Origin: Salvator merianae
Lineage: Eukaryota > Chordata > Lepidosauria > Squamata > Teiidae
Length of the DNA stretch: 64,000 bases
Assembly: GCA_003586115.2 (NCBI GenBank)
Contig: QVOM02000053.1
Coordinates: forward strand, 1,533,658 to 1,597,657
Direction: 5' to 3'
A model generated the notes under the pieces. The model had not been told where the DNA came from and did no database searches. It saw nothing but the letters and a program-made list of their open reading frames with translations. This document shows positions 1-12,700 of this stretch, piece after piece. A program made the translations under genes and the position numbers. Within the stretch, counting starts at the first letter, position 1. Each line of letters begins with the position of its first letter.

Positions 1-653
1 CTGTCTGGGGCCAAAGCTGAAAGCCGGTCAGCTAAGGAATCATAAATGGGTGCAGATCTCTCCAGAGAATTCATGCAGAACATCTGGGCTGAAGCAGGAG
101 ATTCGTCTGCAGTCCTGGACCACTTTGTTAAAAATGTTTGGTTCAAATATTTCCTCTACTATCTTGGCACCAATTTCCAGCTGACTAAAGTATCTCCGGA
201 AAGGAACAGAGGCAGCATGACTGTTAATCCACAACCACCAGTCCACCAGAGCAAGTTTCCTTGATGGCTATAGCATATGCTCAGCAATAAAATGCTATTT
301 AGGGCCAACCAGTCCTGCTTTAAAATTGCCTGTTTCTTTTCAAAAGCATCAGAAGCTCTTGTTTATAAAGATATAGGGAGCCTGCAACAGTCTGTTCTCC
401 AATGCAGAAAAGAGCAAGATGTCAGATGATTATTGTATAAGGCGCTAAGGTGGACCTTCACAGTGTTTTGCTCTGTTCAGAAAACAACGCCCTTATAGCA
501 AAACTATCTTCCACAGAAAGACAGTAATGGAAACAAACACTGCCAGCAGAGGACTCAGCTTAAGAATACCACCATCCAATTAGTCCTACTAAGATCTTAC
601 AAGAACTTGCCAACATGAATAGGTGAAGCAGGATTAAATTTGCAAGGTCCCAC
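1..653. other. GLG1 intron 22, partial
   Basis: No GLG1 exon was found here. A 68-codon minus-strand frame (246-40) has coding-like composition but matches nothing I recognise. The remainder is unremarkable AT-rich sequence. Confidence 0.6.
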
Positions 654-755
654 CTCTTCTGAGCAGTGCATCTGCAACTGAGGATCTAACCGATAATCGA
701 GGGCAGATTCCTCAATAATCACTCGAATCTGATCTTCACAGTCCGGAGAAAGACG
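654..755 (-). CDS. GLG1: GLG1 coding exon 22, last one inside the window
   Basis: Codons 958-991 (RLSPDCEDQI... to HCSEE), phase 0/0. Acceptor CCTAACAG, donor GTGGGA. The next expected exon (residues around SSLCAEE) does not occur in bases 1-653, so the gene continues off the left edge. Confidence 0.94.
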
Positions 756-3700
756 CTGTTAGGGGATTTAAGAAGAACAAGAAGAGTTATGTCAGGTTTG
801 TGCTCTGGAAAAGAGGCAACGTTCACTTAATCCTCACAGCCTTGCTTGATGTCCCTGAACTGACGCCCTTGCGTATAGATGCCCCATCTTGCCCTGCCCT
901 CACCCAACCTCTGAACATGGTGATGTGCCCAGAAAACAAGCACAGCAACACAGAACATAAGAACCCAAGAGGAGCTCTGCTGAGTCAGGCCGCGGCCCAT
1001 CTAGTCCAGCATCCCGTCTCCCACCAACTGCTTCTGGGCATCCCAAGCAGAAGACAAAGGCAAAACCTTCACCTGCTCTTGACTCCCTGCAAATGGCCTT
1101 TAGAAGCATCCTGCACACATAGGGTGTAATCCCAAACCTCCCCACCTCAATATCAGGAGCTTTAAGAGAAACGAACTCCATGCTAAAATCTAGTGTGAAG
1201 TTTCACACTCTTGTTTGGCCCAACAATCCTTGTTCAGTTTGAATCTAACCAGCTCCTTTCAAACCAGCTGGTTTCATTCAAATCAAACTGGTTCAAACCG
1301 GTTTGATTAAAATAATTTGAATCTGAACTGAATTTGCACATCTCTAGTAAAGGGTTTCTAATACATGGGCAACTTTGCAAAGGAGTTCAGTAGCCAGAGT
1401 AGCCCTTATACCCTATTCAAAATCTACCCAGGCCAAAGAAAGGAACTGGCATAACTGAAGAACCTGTACCAGGCAAAATGTGAGCAGAGCGATTTTGAAG
1501 AGATTTTCCTACCACTCTTTTCCTAGCCTGAAAGATGTTTGGATAGTTGGTACACACATTTCATGTAAGTGCTCCCTTCCCTTGCTGCCAAGTTTAATAT
1601 TGCCCTCTTTTCGATCAGTCTGGCAAGGCAGCAAAAGCACATTCCAAAGAGGAGCAAGAGGCCCCTTGGAAACCATTCTCCTCCAGTTTCAGCTTCTATT
1701 GGTAGCCCTGAGTCACCTGGTCCGCATATTTCAGCTTTAAGCAGGATATGACCTGCCCTTCGAGCTCCGAGTCGTCCTTGGCCTTGCTCAAGATGCTCTG
1801 ACAAAATTTGGGAATGTCCGCTTTGCAGGCCTTTCTCAGCACGGGATTCAGGCGATAATCTATCGGAGGGAAGAAGAGCAACGTCAATACTATGCGTCCC
1901 GTTTGAAACTGCAGCAATCCCTCGTTATCTGGTAGGGTGAGATTCCTAGATAACCTCATGAAATTCAAACGCACAAATATGAAAACATTGTGTCTCGGGG
2001 AAAACGAAGGTCGAAGGCGTCATCTCTGAAAATTCCAGAGCAAAGTGCGAACGGAAATATAATTTGCTCCTAATACTGCCCAAAGTTATGAGAGTTTTTA
2101 CCTAGCAGATGCCACTGACTTCCCCATCCCTCAAATCAGCAGGATCTGCGCTCAGAACTGCAACACCAGCAGGACTCTGAGCTGACCAGGCCACCCTGTC
2201 CCTCAGCTCTGCTGAGGTGCAAGAAGGAGCCCACAGTTACCTGTGTTCTGAGTAATCTGACGCTTGGTGATCATCTGCTTGCATTTGGGATCCATCAGCT
2301 CACTGTTTTTGTTCTGTTTCAAACACTGCAGCATGTTCTTTGCATCTGCTTCTGGGCAGAATCTCTGCAAAAGGAAGTCAGAAAGTTGAGGACTGAAGCG
2401 CCTCCTGCCACCCCCCCCGGAACAAAGTGCAAATGCTGCGATCCAGCTGCTCCACTCAAGCTAGTAACGTTCAGGGGCGGCTGCAGATGCACTTGGCTGG
2501 TGGGCGCCCAGTCACTCACTAAGGGTAAAGTACAAAAGGGCCCTGAAAGACTAAGAGAGCGTGAAGTATTCCCGAGCATGAGAAAGAATCTTCTACTGGT
2601 AACTGGATATAAAGACCTGCCACGCTGGTATCACGGCTACATTTAGAACCATTTTTTTTAACAAGCACTTTAAGGACAGAACAAAATTTCAAGTGGAGAA
2701 ACACTCGAGCATCTCCCAACTGAGTATGCAAGACCATAAACTAAAAAGATTCAGATTGGATTCTGACCACAGACTGCTACGAATATTAAGAACTCATCCC
2801 TCGCCAAACCAAGTAGCCCAGTGCTAACACAAACATTTGCAGGGGAAGTGTGGAAATCAACACAAGTGGAAAGTCTCTGGCAGGAACATGAACCCAAGTC
2901 CCCAGACCTCCCCAGCAGAATCACCACAAATTCACTTTGGGGGTTAATCTTTCCTGGCTGAGATGCGGCTGGAAAGCCCTTTCGTTTGAGTTGGCCGCTC
3001 TGAAGAGCACCTGGGCCAGAATTCCTTCGTCAACCGGCGATTCTCACCTTGATCATCTGCTTGCAGACACGCATGAGGGTGTAGTCGAGCTCCGGGTCCA
3101 TCATCTCTGTTTCCTGAAGCTTGAAGACCTTCTGGTGACAGCGGGAGTTCAGCTGCTTTTTGTTCTCCTTCAGGCACTCAATGATCTGCAGATAAATTAT
3201 TTGTCACAATTAACCTATGTCATGTATTTTTACAAGACTTTATCTTTGAGTCTGTGAAGGCTTCCCAGAGCAGCTTATAAGAAAAAAGAGAAGGAAGAGC
3301 ACCTTTAACAACAACAAAAAAAACCCTAAAGAACAACCGGCCTGTAAGTGGCAACCTTGTTATTTAGGAGCCCCTAAACCGGGGCCGCTCAGCTAGGGGT
3401 CCTCTAGACGTTCCTGAACTACAAGCCCCTCCCATGGGGCCGGCACAGAACGTGGAACTCTGGGAGCATTTGAAGGGCTGAGTGCCGTCACCCTAAATGA
3501 CCTGGAAGGGATGGGGACGGGGATGGGGAGAAATGGAAGGAAAACAAAGCGAAGGCCACGCCCGTGCCATTTTAGGCCACGCCTCCTCTAAAAACAGGTG
3601 CGCTGGTGAGGTCTCGCCCACTGTACAATCCGAGCACAGTATTTCAGGGAGAAGGTTAAACTGAGACAGGGTTAGAATTAGAAGGAAAATTGTCTTAAAT

Positions 3701-6700
3701 GCCATCTCGTCAGAGAAAGGGCTATATTTACTACACTTCAGGGAAAGACTTAAGGAGCCAAGTTAAAAGCTTAAGAAAACATAAACACAAGAATAAATTT
3801 AATTTCTGCCTTCACCAACATGGCAGCTTTTCTGGCCAAAAGCTGGGCGAACAGCAGATAAAGCTATGCTAGAGGCTTTTAGGATGTTTTCCAGTCAGTC
3901 AGGGGGCTATAATAAGCCAAAGTATAACAAAACATCAATTAAAGCACATCCAAATGCGCTTCAACCCCAAACACACTGCATCCCCCAAGAAAACTAAAAT
4001 ATCCTTCACCTGAGCATTGCCGTAGGGAACATTCTGGCAGTAGCTTTTGATGTCATTTTTGCATGCCTCATAAAGGTCCGGTTCCAGGCGGATATCTTCG
4101 GTCTGCAACACAAACCATCGGAGAAAATGATGTTCTTTCGGACCCAAAGAGAGGGCACGGTGGAAACGCTTGCTAAGACATATATATGGCAGCAAGGCAG
4201 GGGGTCTGATAGCACCTTAGAGACCACGGGGAGAAAGAAGTTGCTGGCATGAGCTGTCATAGACTAAGCCTACTCGAGACCCCTTGCTACTAATCCAGAC
4301 TAACACGGCGACGTCTTCAAATCCTATCACTGTGGAAATACATCTGCCAGGGGCCTACTGCAAAATTCACCACTCTCATTTGCCGATCAAAGCCCTTCGC
4401 CACTGCACGTGGACTCTTCCAGAAGATCCTTCTAAAAAGACCCAAGGCAGTTGACGTAGGTACCCTCATACTTCAGCAGCCGGAAGCGGCCTTGGACCGT
4501 CAGAATGGAGGTTTCCTTTTGTGGCACCGTACCTGGGAAAAGCAGCGTTCGCGCCAAAGCCTGCCGTAACCTGTATTTCGTACCCATGGCCAGAAAACAA
4601 CGTACATGTGTGCGCGTGTAATCAGCCAGCCCTCAGCTTGGAGGCCAGTTCAGACGGCAAGCGCTACTCCCCTCTCTTCTGTCTCATCCCCACGGCAAAC
4701 CGGTGCGCAACACCAGGCTGAGAGGCAGAGGGAGGGTCCCCCGCCGAGCTTCCACGGTCAGGCACAGGGGATTCCCCGAACCAGCAGGCAGTCTCACCAT
4801 TTCCAGCTCCTCCACACGCAGCTGCTTGCGGCACTTCATGGAGACTTGGTGCTCCTTGGCATCCCGCAGCGTGTCGTTGCGCACGATCGTGCTCAGGCAG
4901 ATCACCACGTCCACCCTGGGGAGCGGGGGGAGAAGCCCCGTCATCTTAAAGCCAGAAGCGCCGCTGACGGCCCGTGTGCTCATTCCTCCCATGAAGCCCA
5001 GGGCAGAGTTTTTTACGTACTTTTTCTTGATGTTGGGGCACAGCTTCAGGACATCCTCCTTACAGGCCATTTTAAACTTATACGAGAACCTGAAATCCTT
5101 CATCTGAACCTAAGGAAAGAAAGGCAAGCCGTTTCCTCCCAAGGTGACATGAAAACACCTCTCAGGTGAGCTTCTGTGGCAGACCTGCCACCTTCCAGCT
5201 TGCGGCCCGGGCAGGTTCTGGAAGGCCTGAGTTGCAGGGCAGCCACAGTTCTAAGCCCCGCAAGGGCCGCAGCACTTTAGAGGCAAGAGCCAGAGGTGAC
5301 GCTATCAGGAAGCAGCACGCGATCGGCAAACGAAGGCAGCGGGGGGGGGGATCCAACCAGGACGAGCTCAAGGCTCGGGAGACACAGGGAGGCCCCCACT
5401 GCCCGCCTTCCGCTCCAGGGCAAGTTCCAGGACCAGGGGGGAACTGGCCACACACTCACCAGCTGGAAATGCGTGACGCCGATCGCACACTTCTCGTTCA
5501 TCTCCTTCTGGTGCTTGTTCTGAATAAGGCACTCCATGAGGTCTCCTGACTCGATCTGGTTGTCTGCTACTTCCTGAATGGGAGGTAAAGAAGCAACAGG
5601 CAATCTGGCGCATCTGCCAGGAAGTAAACCCCTCCCTAACTGCCCTAGTGCTCCAGTTACGGACAGCAATGGAGCACCTCTACCCCCATTGATTCTAGTT
5701 TTCTTCGTCATGAGGAGCACCGAGACTGGTTCTGTCCTTGCGATTCACAACACCCTATCACGGAAGAGCAGTTACGAACAGGGTTGCTTACGTGACAGAA
5801 GGTCTGGATAATTGGCTCACACGCTCTCATCAACAAGGCCTCGATCTGGATATCCTGCGCAGCAGAAAGAAAGCATTAATCCAGCCAGGATCACATCAGT
5901 CTTCAGTGTCGACTTCCTCTGATGCCACGTTTGTCCTATGCATTTATATCCCACTTTTCACCCAAGAAGTACAAAACAGCCTGTATTATTTCTCATTCCC
6001 ACAAAGTCCAGCTAGCTTGAGAGCTTTGTGGTCTAGTAGGGATTTGAACCTGAGCCTCTCAGGTCCTATTTCTGCCCTCCGAACCACCCACCACAAGCAT
6101 GCGGTTCGTGCGTCAGGGCAAGCGGTGCGAGGTCACCTTCCAGGATGCCCCACTGAAGGCACAAAGACTTCCGGGTTCCAGTCAACTGGTGCAGAGGAGG
6201 GTTCCAAATGCAAGCCCTGAAATACTTATGTCTCCAGCAAAGAGGTCACTTGCCAAACAGGGCAAGAAGCTACACTTGCAATGAAACATGTGCAGCTGCT
6301 GTCTGTCAACATCCCATTCTGTCTAGACAACCATGAGAAGTCCAATACTTTAGCTTCTCCCTTGGTTCAAAGCCCCCCTCTGCCATGGAAGGTCATGAGG
6401 TCTTTGCAGCTATGGGCAAAACAGCCTCGCTGCCTTATAGGTGCCTTGGGAAAGGCCACGGGAGGAAGCCCTGGTAGAAAATCCCTAGTGGAGTCCCTAA
6501 GGCAGTTGGGTGGATCAGAGGCCATCTCTCTGGCAGCTCCCACAAGCCAACCCGGTGCCAAATGCCACGTTTACACATCTTTGGATCACACTGACTCAGG
6601 CACTCCCACATCTTTCAAGACAGAAGGACGTCAACAAAACATTAGAATGCATCAAAATGTCAGCCCTTGGGAGACCAATCCCAATCCCAATCCACAAGCA

Positions 6701-9700
6701 AATAATGCAAGAATACATTACTGCAATGGGTCCACAATTCTCGAGTCCTCCCTTTGGAACCACCCTGGCTTACCTCAGATTCCAGCTCAGTAAGGTTTCC
6801 AACTATATCTCTGCATTCAGCCACCAAATCATCCAAATGGTCCTGGAGACACTCAAGCTCCTAAACAGGACAGAGATATGATTGTAACACGTCTTACATC
6901 CAGTTAACCTCATTCTTTCCTTAAGAGTCCTACCAGAATTGGCTATAATTTAAAATCAGGAGACATTTAACATTGGAGCAATTTCTGCTTCCCTTCCTTT
7001 GGCCACCTGGCTTCTCACTGACCACCTAACCCCCTTCAGGCCCAATAAGCATCTCCTGCTGATCATGAAGCCCTGTGATGTTTCTTCAGAATATTCCTTG
7101 TGCTTAGCTTCTCCGCAGTTTTCTGCTTCTTCCAACACTTTCTCCAGGTCTCCCTCCTCATTCCGACCTCAGGTTCTTCACTTCCTGGAACCACTACTTT
7201 CCAGATCCCCAACACCGGATGCCCATATACGTGGAACACTTCCGGTCCTCCGTTCCCTCACGAAAGTTGGACTCAAACCTGAACATTCCGAGCAACTAAC
7301 CAGCTCAGCCAATCGGCATCTGATCTGAGCGTCCCAGTTACCGACTTTCATGTACGTATGTATACGGCGTAGCCTCAGGAGGAGGCCATTACGAAACGCA
7401 GCAGGATCTGCCCATTTTCAGGACAGCCCAGGGAAGACCTCTGACTGCGAACGGAAGAGCATACCTGCCCAGTCTCCGTCTTCTCACTGCACCACTTCCC
7501 CAGGTCTATCATGCACTTGTCCTGGAGCGTGGGGTCCAGTTTCACGTCCAAGGCACGCTGGTGGAGAATTCGCTGAACCTCTGCTCGGCATTCTCGGGAC
7601 AACTGCCAAGGACATTATTCATTAACAGCCCTGGCACTCACTAGATCTTACAGTCAGGATGTTGATTTGATATATATAGTGTTCAGTTTTTATATATAGA
7701 TATAGATATAGATAGATAGATAGATATTTGTCTGTTGATTATACATGTTTGTTTTGCTCTTTGGTGGAAGAGGCGCTATAAGCAAACATTATCATCATCA
7801 TCACTATTAAAATTGTACCTCCACACGAAAGCCCGCCCCTGCCCGCCCCCTGCCTTTACACCATGCCAGTTCCTCGGCACCTACCCTCCTGCCCTGCTCC
7901 TCGGTGCGGTAGGCATGCCTGTACAGGCAGGAGAAGATTGCCCCGGGAGGAATCATCTCGCTCGTCTCATTCCAGCCCCGCGTGTGACAAAGGCGGGAGG
8001 CGTCTCCTTGGCACTTGCGATAGAGGACGGGGTCCAGCCTGTGAAAAAGGGAACAGGTGTTGAGGTTGCCGTCAAGAACCAGGGCGTCTTCTGCGCAGCC
8101 ACGAAGAGTAGCAGCATCTTCCTTCTGCGCAGCATCTCTTTCACCTCAGACATACCGTACACCGGAAGTGAAACCCGCCAGAGGTACAAATCGCATTTAG
8201 TCATTTAAAGAGATCTTCTATCGGCACCTTTTAAATGCGACTAACGAAACATCTCAGCCAATCCAAGCAGCTTAACAGCTGCGCACCCGGAGACTGGAAA
8301 GCATGATGAAGGTTTCCCGCAGGCTACCTCAGGGCTACGGGCTGGGATACAAAGAGGCCCGCACGTGGGCAGGGGAGAAAGGGCAGCCGCCCCAGGGGAA
8401 GGTATCCTGCCATCGGGCCCCAGAAGAAATTCTTTATCAATCCACTCCAAAGTTAAGTGAGTTTATATTTCAGGAAGGAAAGAGGTGGGAAAAGCTTCTG
8501 TAGCTCCCTGAGACTCCTACAAGATGAGCCACAGGAATGATTCTGCAATTGCCAAGTGTGCAAGGACCTGTTTCAAAACTGACAGGAGTATTGCAAGCCC
8601 CAAGGATGTTGCAATACGACATCCCTTTGATCCTGCTCCCTCCAAATGAGTCACATTTGGGGGACTTCTCTAGGGGACCTGGAAGCGTGCCAGCACCTCC
8701 GCAGCCAGCACTCACTTCCAGTCCCGTGAGATGAAGTACTGGAGCTCCAGAAGCCTGTGCTCACACTCCTCAACCATCTTCTCGGTGTACAGATGCTCCA
8801 TCAGGCAAGAGAGGATCCTAAAGGGAAGGAAGACAAAGGCGACGTCAGCGATGCTGTGTTTGAACGCCGTCCCACCAGCACCGCAACTGCCAGCATCTTA
8901 ACGGCAAGAGAAGAACATGCTATTTGTGGAAGGAGGAAACGGTAATTGTGTGTCTTGAAGAGGCAGCATTTCTCTGCACAGAGCTCGCTAAGTGCCGCCT
9001 AGACTTGCCCACACTTCTTCTTTCTAAGGCTAATGAAAGGCTAGCATGCAGCGCCATCCGCACGCCCGAGACAGACTGTTCTGCCCCAGCCAAAAAGCGT
9101 CTGGCAGGGATAAGATGCGCACACGCCCTATGCCGGATGTTGTGCTCTTCAGAACACTTTCCTGTTAGCAAGCTGGACTAAAGAGGGGCTTACAGAACCC
9201 ACCCTCACATCTACAGAACAGGTTCAGAAATCTGTTTTGCACCTCTGAGTTACAGGGTAGAACAGCCTAAGCCTGGAGCTGGTGGGAACCAGGACATTCA
9301 TTCCTTTCCCCATTCCCGTTTCACCGTTTTTAGCGTGTGCATTTTACATTCTGTTTTTGCTGCTGTTGCTGCTGCAACCTGCTCTGAGACCTTCAGGTAT
9401 AGGCAGGATAAAATGCGAATAAATACGTTAAAACTTCAAGAGAACATCCCTGGAATTTGCGTCTCTTCCCCGTTTGCGAGGGCAGCTTCCAGTTCAACCT
9501 CAAGCAAGCAACCAAGCGGCCAAAGGCCAGGAGAGCCCCGCAGCCCCTCGGGTCACCTACATGGGATCTCCCGCACGGATGTGTTTGCAGGCGGTCTGTA
9601 TCACGGATTCACAGGCTTCGTTGAGAGCTCTGTCGATGCGGTAATCCGCCCCAGGGTCCGCTTCTTGGATGAGGGTCTGCAGCTGGAAAGAGGAGGAGAA

Positions 9701-12700
9701 CGGAGACAGCTCAGCAACCGAGGCAGAGCGAATCGGAGAGCTCCCTGGCGTCCGTCCTTGGCCGCAGGACAAAGGGACCCCCCGAGCGTCAGACCCACCC
9801 CAGACTGTTTCTCTGCAGGGAACAGCAGCCTTACCGACTGCTGGCAGTTGACTCCCAGGTTCCCCTTCTCTCCCCGTACGACCTTCATCAAGCAGTGGAG
9901 CGTCCGGCCCTTCCTGTGCAGCCCCGAGCAGTGGTGCTCGATCTCGCTGCGGCAGCCGAGGATGATCTCGGGACTGAGCGAAAAATCTTCCATCAACATG
10001 CGGCGGTAGTCCAGCATTTCCCCCTGGCACTCGCTGCTTACCTGCCGGCCTAAGGCGAGTCAAAAGAGAAAGAGGCTGTAACGGGTCAACCTAAGTAACG
10101 TGCAACCAAGGCACGCGTAACGCACGGGCGGTGGAAGTCTGAAAGGACCCCTGGGGTTATTCCACAGCCGTAGCTTCACGGAATTAAATCACGCCCTCCA
10201 ACAAATTCCGTTCATAATTCCAAAGAGCCAAACGTCAGAGAACTGAGCAAAGTGGGAGCAAAGCTTGGAGCCCAGTGGTCTGATCCCTAAAGAACCCCCA
10301 TAGCTGAGGTTAGCTTTACAGCTTTCAAAACTAGGTCTCTACTTTCCACCCCAAGACGGACCATTTCTGGATTTACTGATGTCATCAGGCCCTGGAGAGG
10401 GGAACAGCACAGAGAGAAGTGTCCCTGCAGGCCGCGTGAGCTGCTCACTTGAGGAATACTCCTCCATAAAACAAAAACCTACCCATAGGAAGCTACTAAA
10501 CGCCTCAAGGAAGGACTTGAAATGTACCTCTGGTCTCTGCCAGCCTTCTATATATAGGAATTCACGTCCACGAGGGCGCATTCCAGCACGCAGACTCCTC
10601 ACAGCTGCTATCGCTCTCCATTGGAATTAGATCAGTATTTCATTGCAGGATCACAACTCAGGGTATCCATTAAAACAGAGGGTCTCCTTTTCTCCCTAAC
10701 CACTTGCATGTATCACAAAGGCACATTACTCCCAGATACGCTCTATTTGAACTCTCTGCCACTGCATAAACTCCTCCCAAGAAGACAAAGAAGAGTGTAG
10801 AAACATAAGAACATCAGAGGAGCCCTGGTGGACCAGGCCACGGCCCATCTAGCCCAGCATCCGGCCTCACACAGTGGCCCAACAATTGCTTCTGGGCATC
10901 TCAAGCAGAAGACCAAGGCAAAACCTTCCCCTGCTCTCGACTCCCTGCAAATGCCCTTTAGAAGCATCCAGCTGCCTCTCCAACCCAGAAGTGGTACCTA
11001 GGCATCCATTCTAGTGTCCACTGATAGACCTGACCTCCATGACTCTGTCCAATCCTTTCTTAAAGCCAACATCTAGGACCAAGAATCTAGGAAAAAGAGC
11101 TACTGGCTATAGAGAGAATCAAGGCACGAAGACATAAGGCTGCGCTACTAGCTTAAAACAGAGCTGGCCAAATCACACCTGCAGCTGCTGCTGAACAACA
11201 ATTCCCATCATTCATTGCCATTAGCCAGCTTTACTAGGGCACAGGTTTACCGTGGGAGAGCCACAGTGCGGCCAGCCCATGTAAGGGCGCGGCAGCAAAA
11301 TCCTTATGACTGAAAGACACTGTCATTTACAGGTTCAGTACCCTCTCTTTTCCAAAGGGACTTGAGGGACTCTTCTGTAGGGATATATCTGTAATACAAG
11401 CCGGCCCGTGCAATTTATGTCTGACTTACCTCTGTGCACTGCGGATTCTAAACACATCAGCAAGTAAGAAAGCCGGGCCTCTCGGGAACGGGGAAGATTC
11501 TCCACGTTACAGTGGTACTTCTTTAAGTCACTTTTGCAAGATTTTGCCAGCGAGTAGCTGACTTTGTAATCTTGGGCGATCAGTTTCTGCCGCGTCGTTA
11601 ACGCATCACGACACTGAGGAGAACAAGCAGTGCGAAGTGAACTAACTTGCTACTGGCACACTGGCTCCCAGACAGGGCCTTCTCCGTGACAACTCCCAGA
11701 CTATGGAATAGCCCTCCCCTCTGAAGAGCGTCACGCACCTTCCCTTTACATGTTTAGGACAGCAGAGAAGACCCACCTCTCTGCCCTGGCCTCCGGCTAA
11801 ACAAGGAGACAGCTTTTCCTCCCCATTTTCAGACACTATTATTGGTTTAGTATGCTTAGTAACCCACCCTGAGACCTTTGGGTATAGGGTGGAATAAAAA
11901 GGAAATGAAATAAAAAATGCGGTGTTTTTCACCAGGAGATGAATTAGATAAATACAATAGGGAGAAATCGCTGATGGACCTTTAGCCTCCTAAAGATTTG
12001 ATTAATCAGGATGTAATTATTTCTCAGACAGTTAAGGCCCTGGAGAAGGAAAAGACCCAGGCGCAAAGCAGGTGCCTCCATCTGCACGCCCATCGCAGGT
12101 GCGCCAGCCACTACTGGCCGCTGCTGCACTCGGCCCGTGGACCTTCGAACCGCAGATTATGAATCCCGGCCAGAGTTCCGCTGGAAGAAGCAGAAGCAGC
12201 TTTTTCACCTGTCCTGCGACACCCTGGGATGGCGGCCCTACTCAGGGGAGGTCCGAAGGGAAGCGAAGAGCGCTCGGGCCCAGCCCTGTTCCCCCCTGTC
12301 CCGGGCCTTCCAGGGCTGCAGCTGCAGCCACCCAAATGCACGCACAATCCGGACACAACCGCTTCTCTTTTTATCAAATAGCCCCCCATCGCCTGCATGC
12401 TGGAAATGAAACGGAAACTGTGGGGACCAAGAAGACAGTAGACGGAAGCAGCTAAGAAAGATGCACACCTTTTCGCTCATGGAGTCTTCAAACTTGTGGT
12501 TGAACAGACACTTGTACACCCGGCCTTCCCCAGCTTGAGTCTGTGAAAGAGAACAGTACCGGTCATGCTACTGATTTAACCATCTTGGAACTCACATTCC
12601 CACGCCCCACTCTTCAAACAAAATTTTAGGCTGTCCAAATGAACCCGACCACACGTGGTACATTTAAGGCAACTCAAACGAGAGTTCCAGGAGAGGAGAG

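Larger units (their letters stand above)
756..9560. other. GLG1 introns 9-21, short introns between exons
   Basis: Thirteen introns of about 80 to 960 bases separate the exons from 9561 down to 755. Apart from the listed family A, B, D and E repeats and the GATA microsatellite, introns at 1860-2240, 2365-3047, 3186-4009, 5110-5459, 5855-6773, 6861-7464 and 8039-8715 hold nothing I can name. Confidence 0.6.

Noticed and set aside
900..1181. Minus-strand frame reading KAICRESRAGEGFAF, seen again at 10743-10967
   Set aside because: It recurs because both belong to the family A repeat. No longer homologous frame suggests a gene.
4606..5169. 187-codon plus-strand frame
   Set aside because: Antisense shadow of GLG1 exons 16 and 17.
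7670..7728. CRISPR-like or regulatory tandem array
   Set aside because: Simple GATA/TA microsatellite without spacers.
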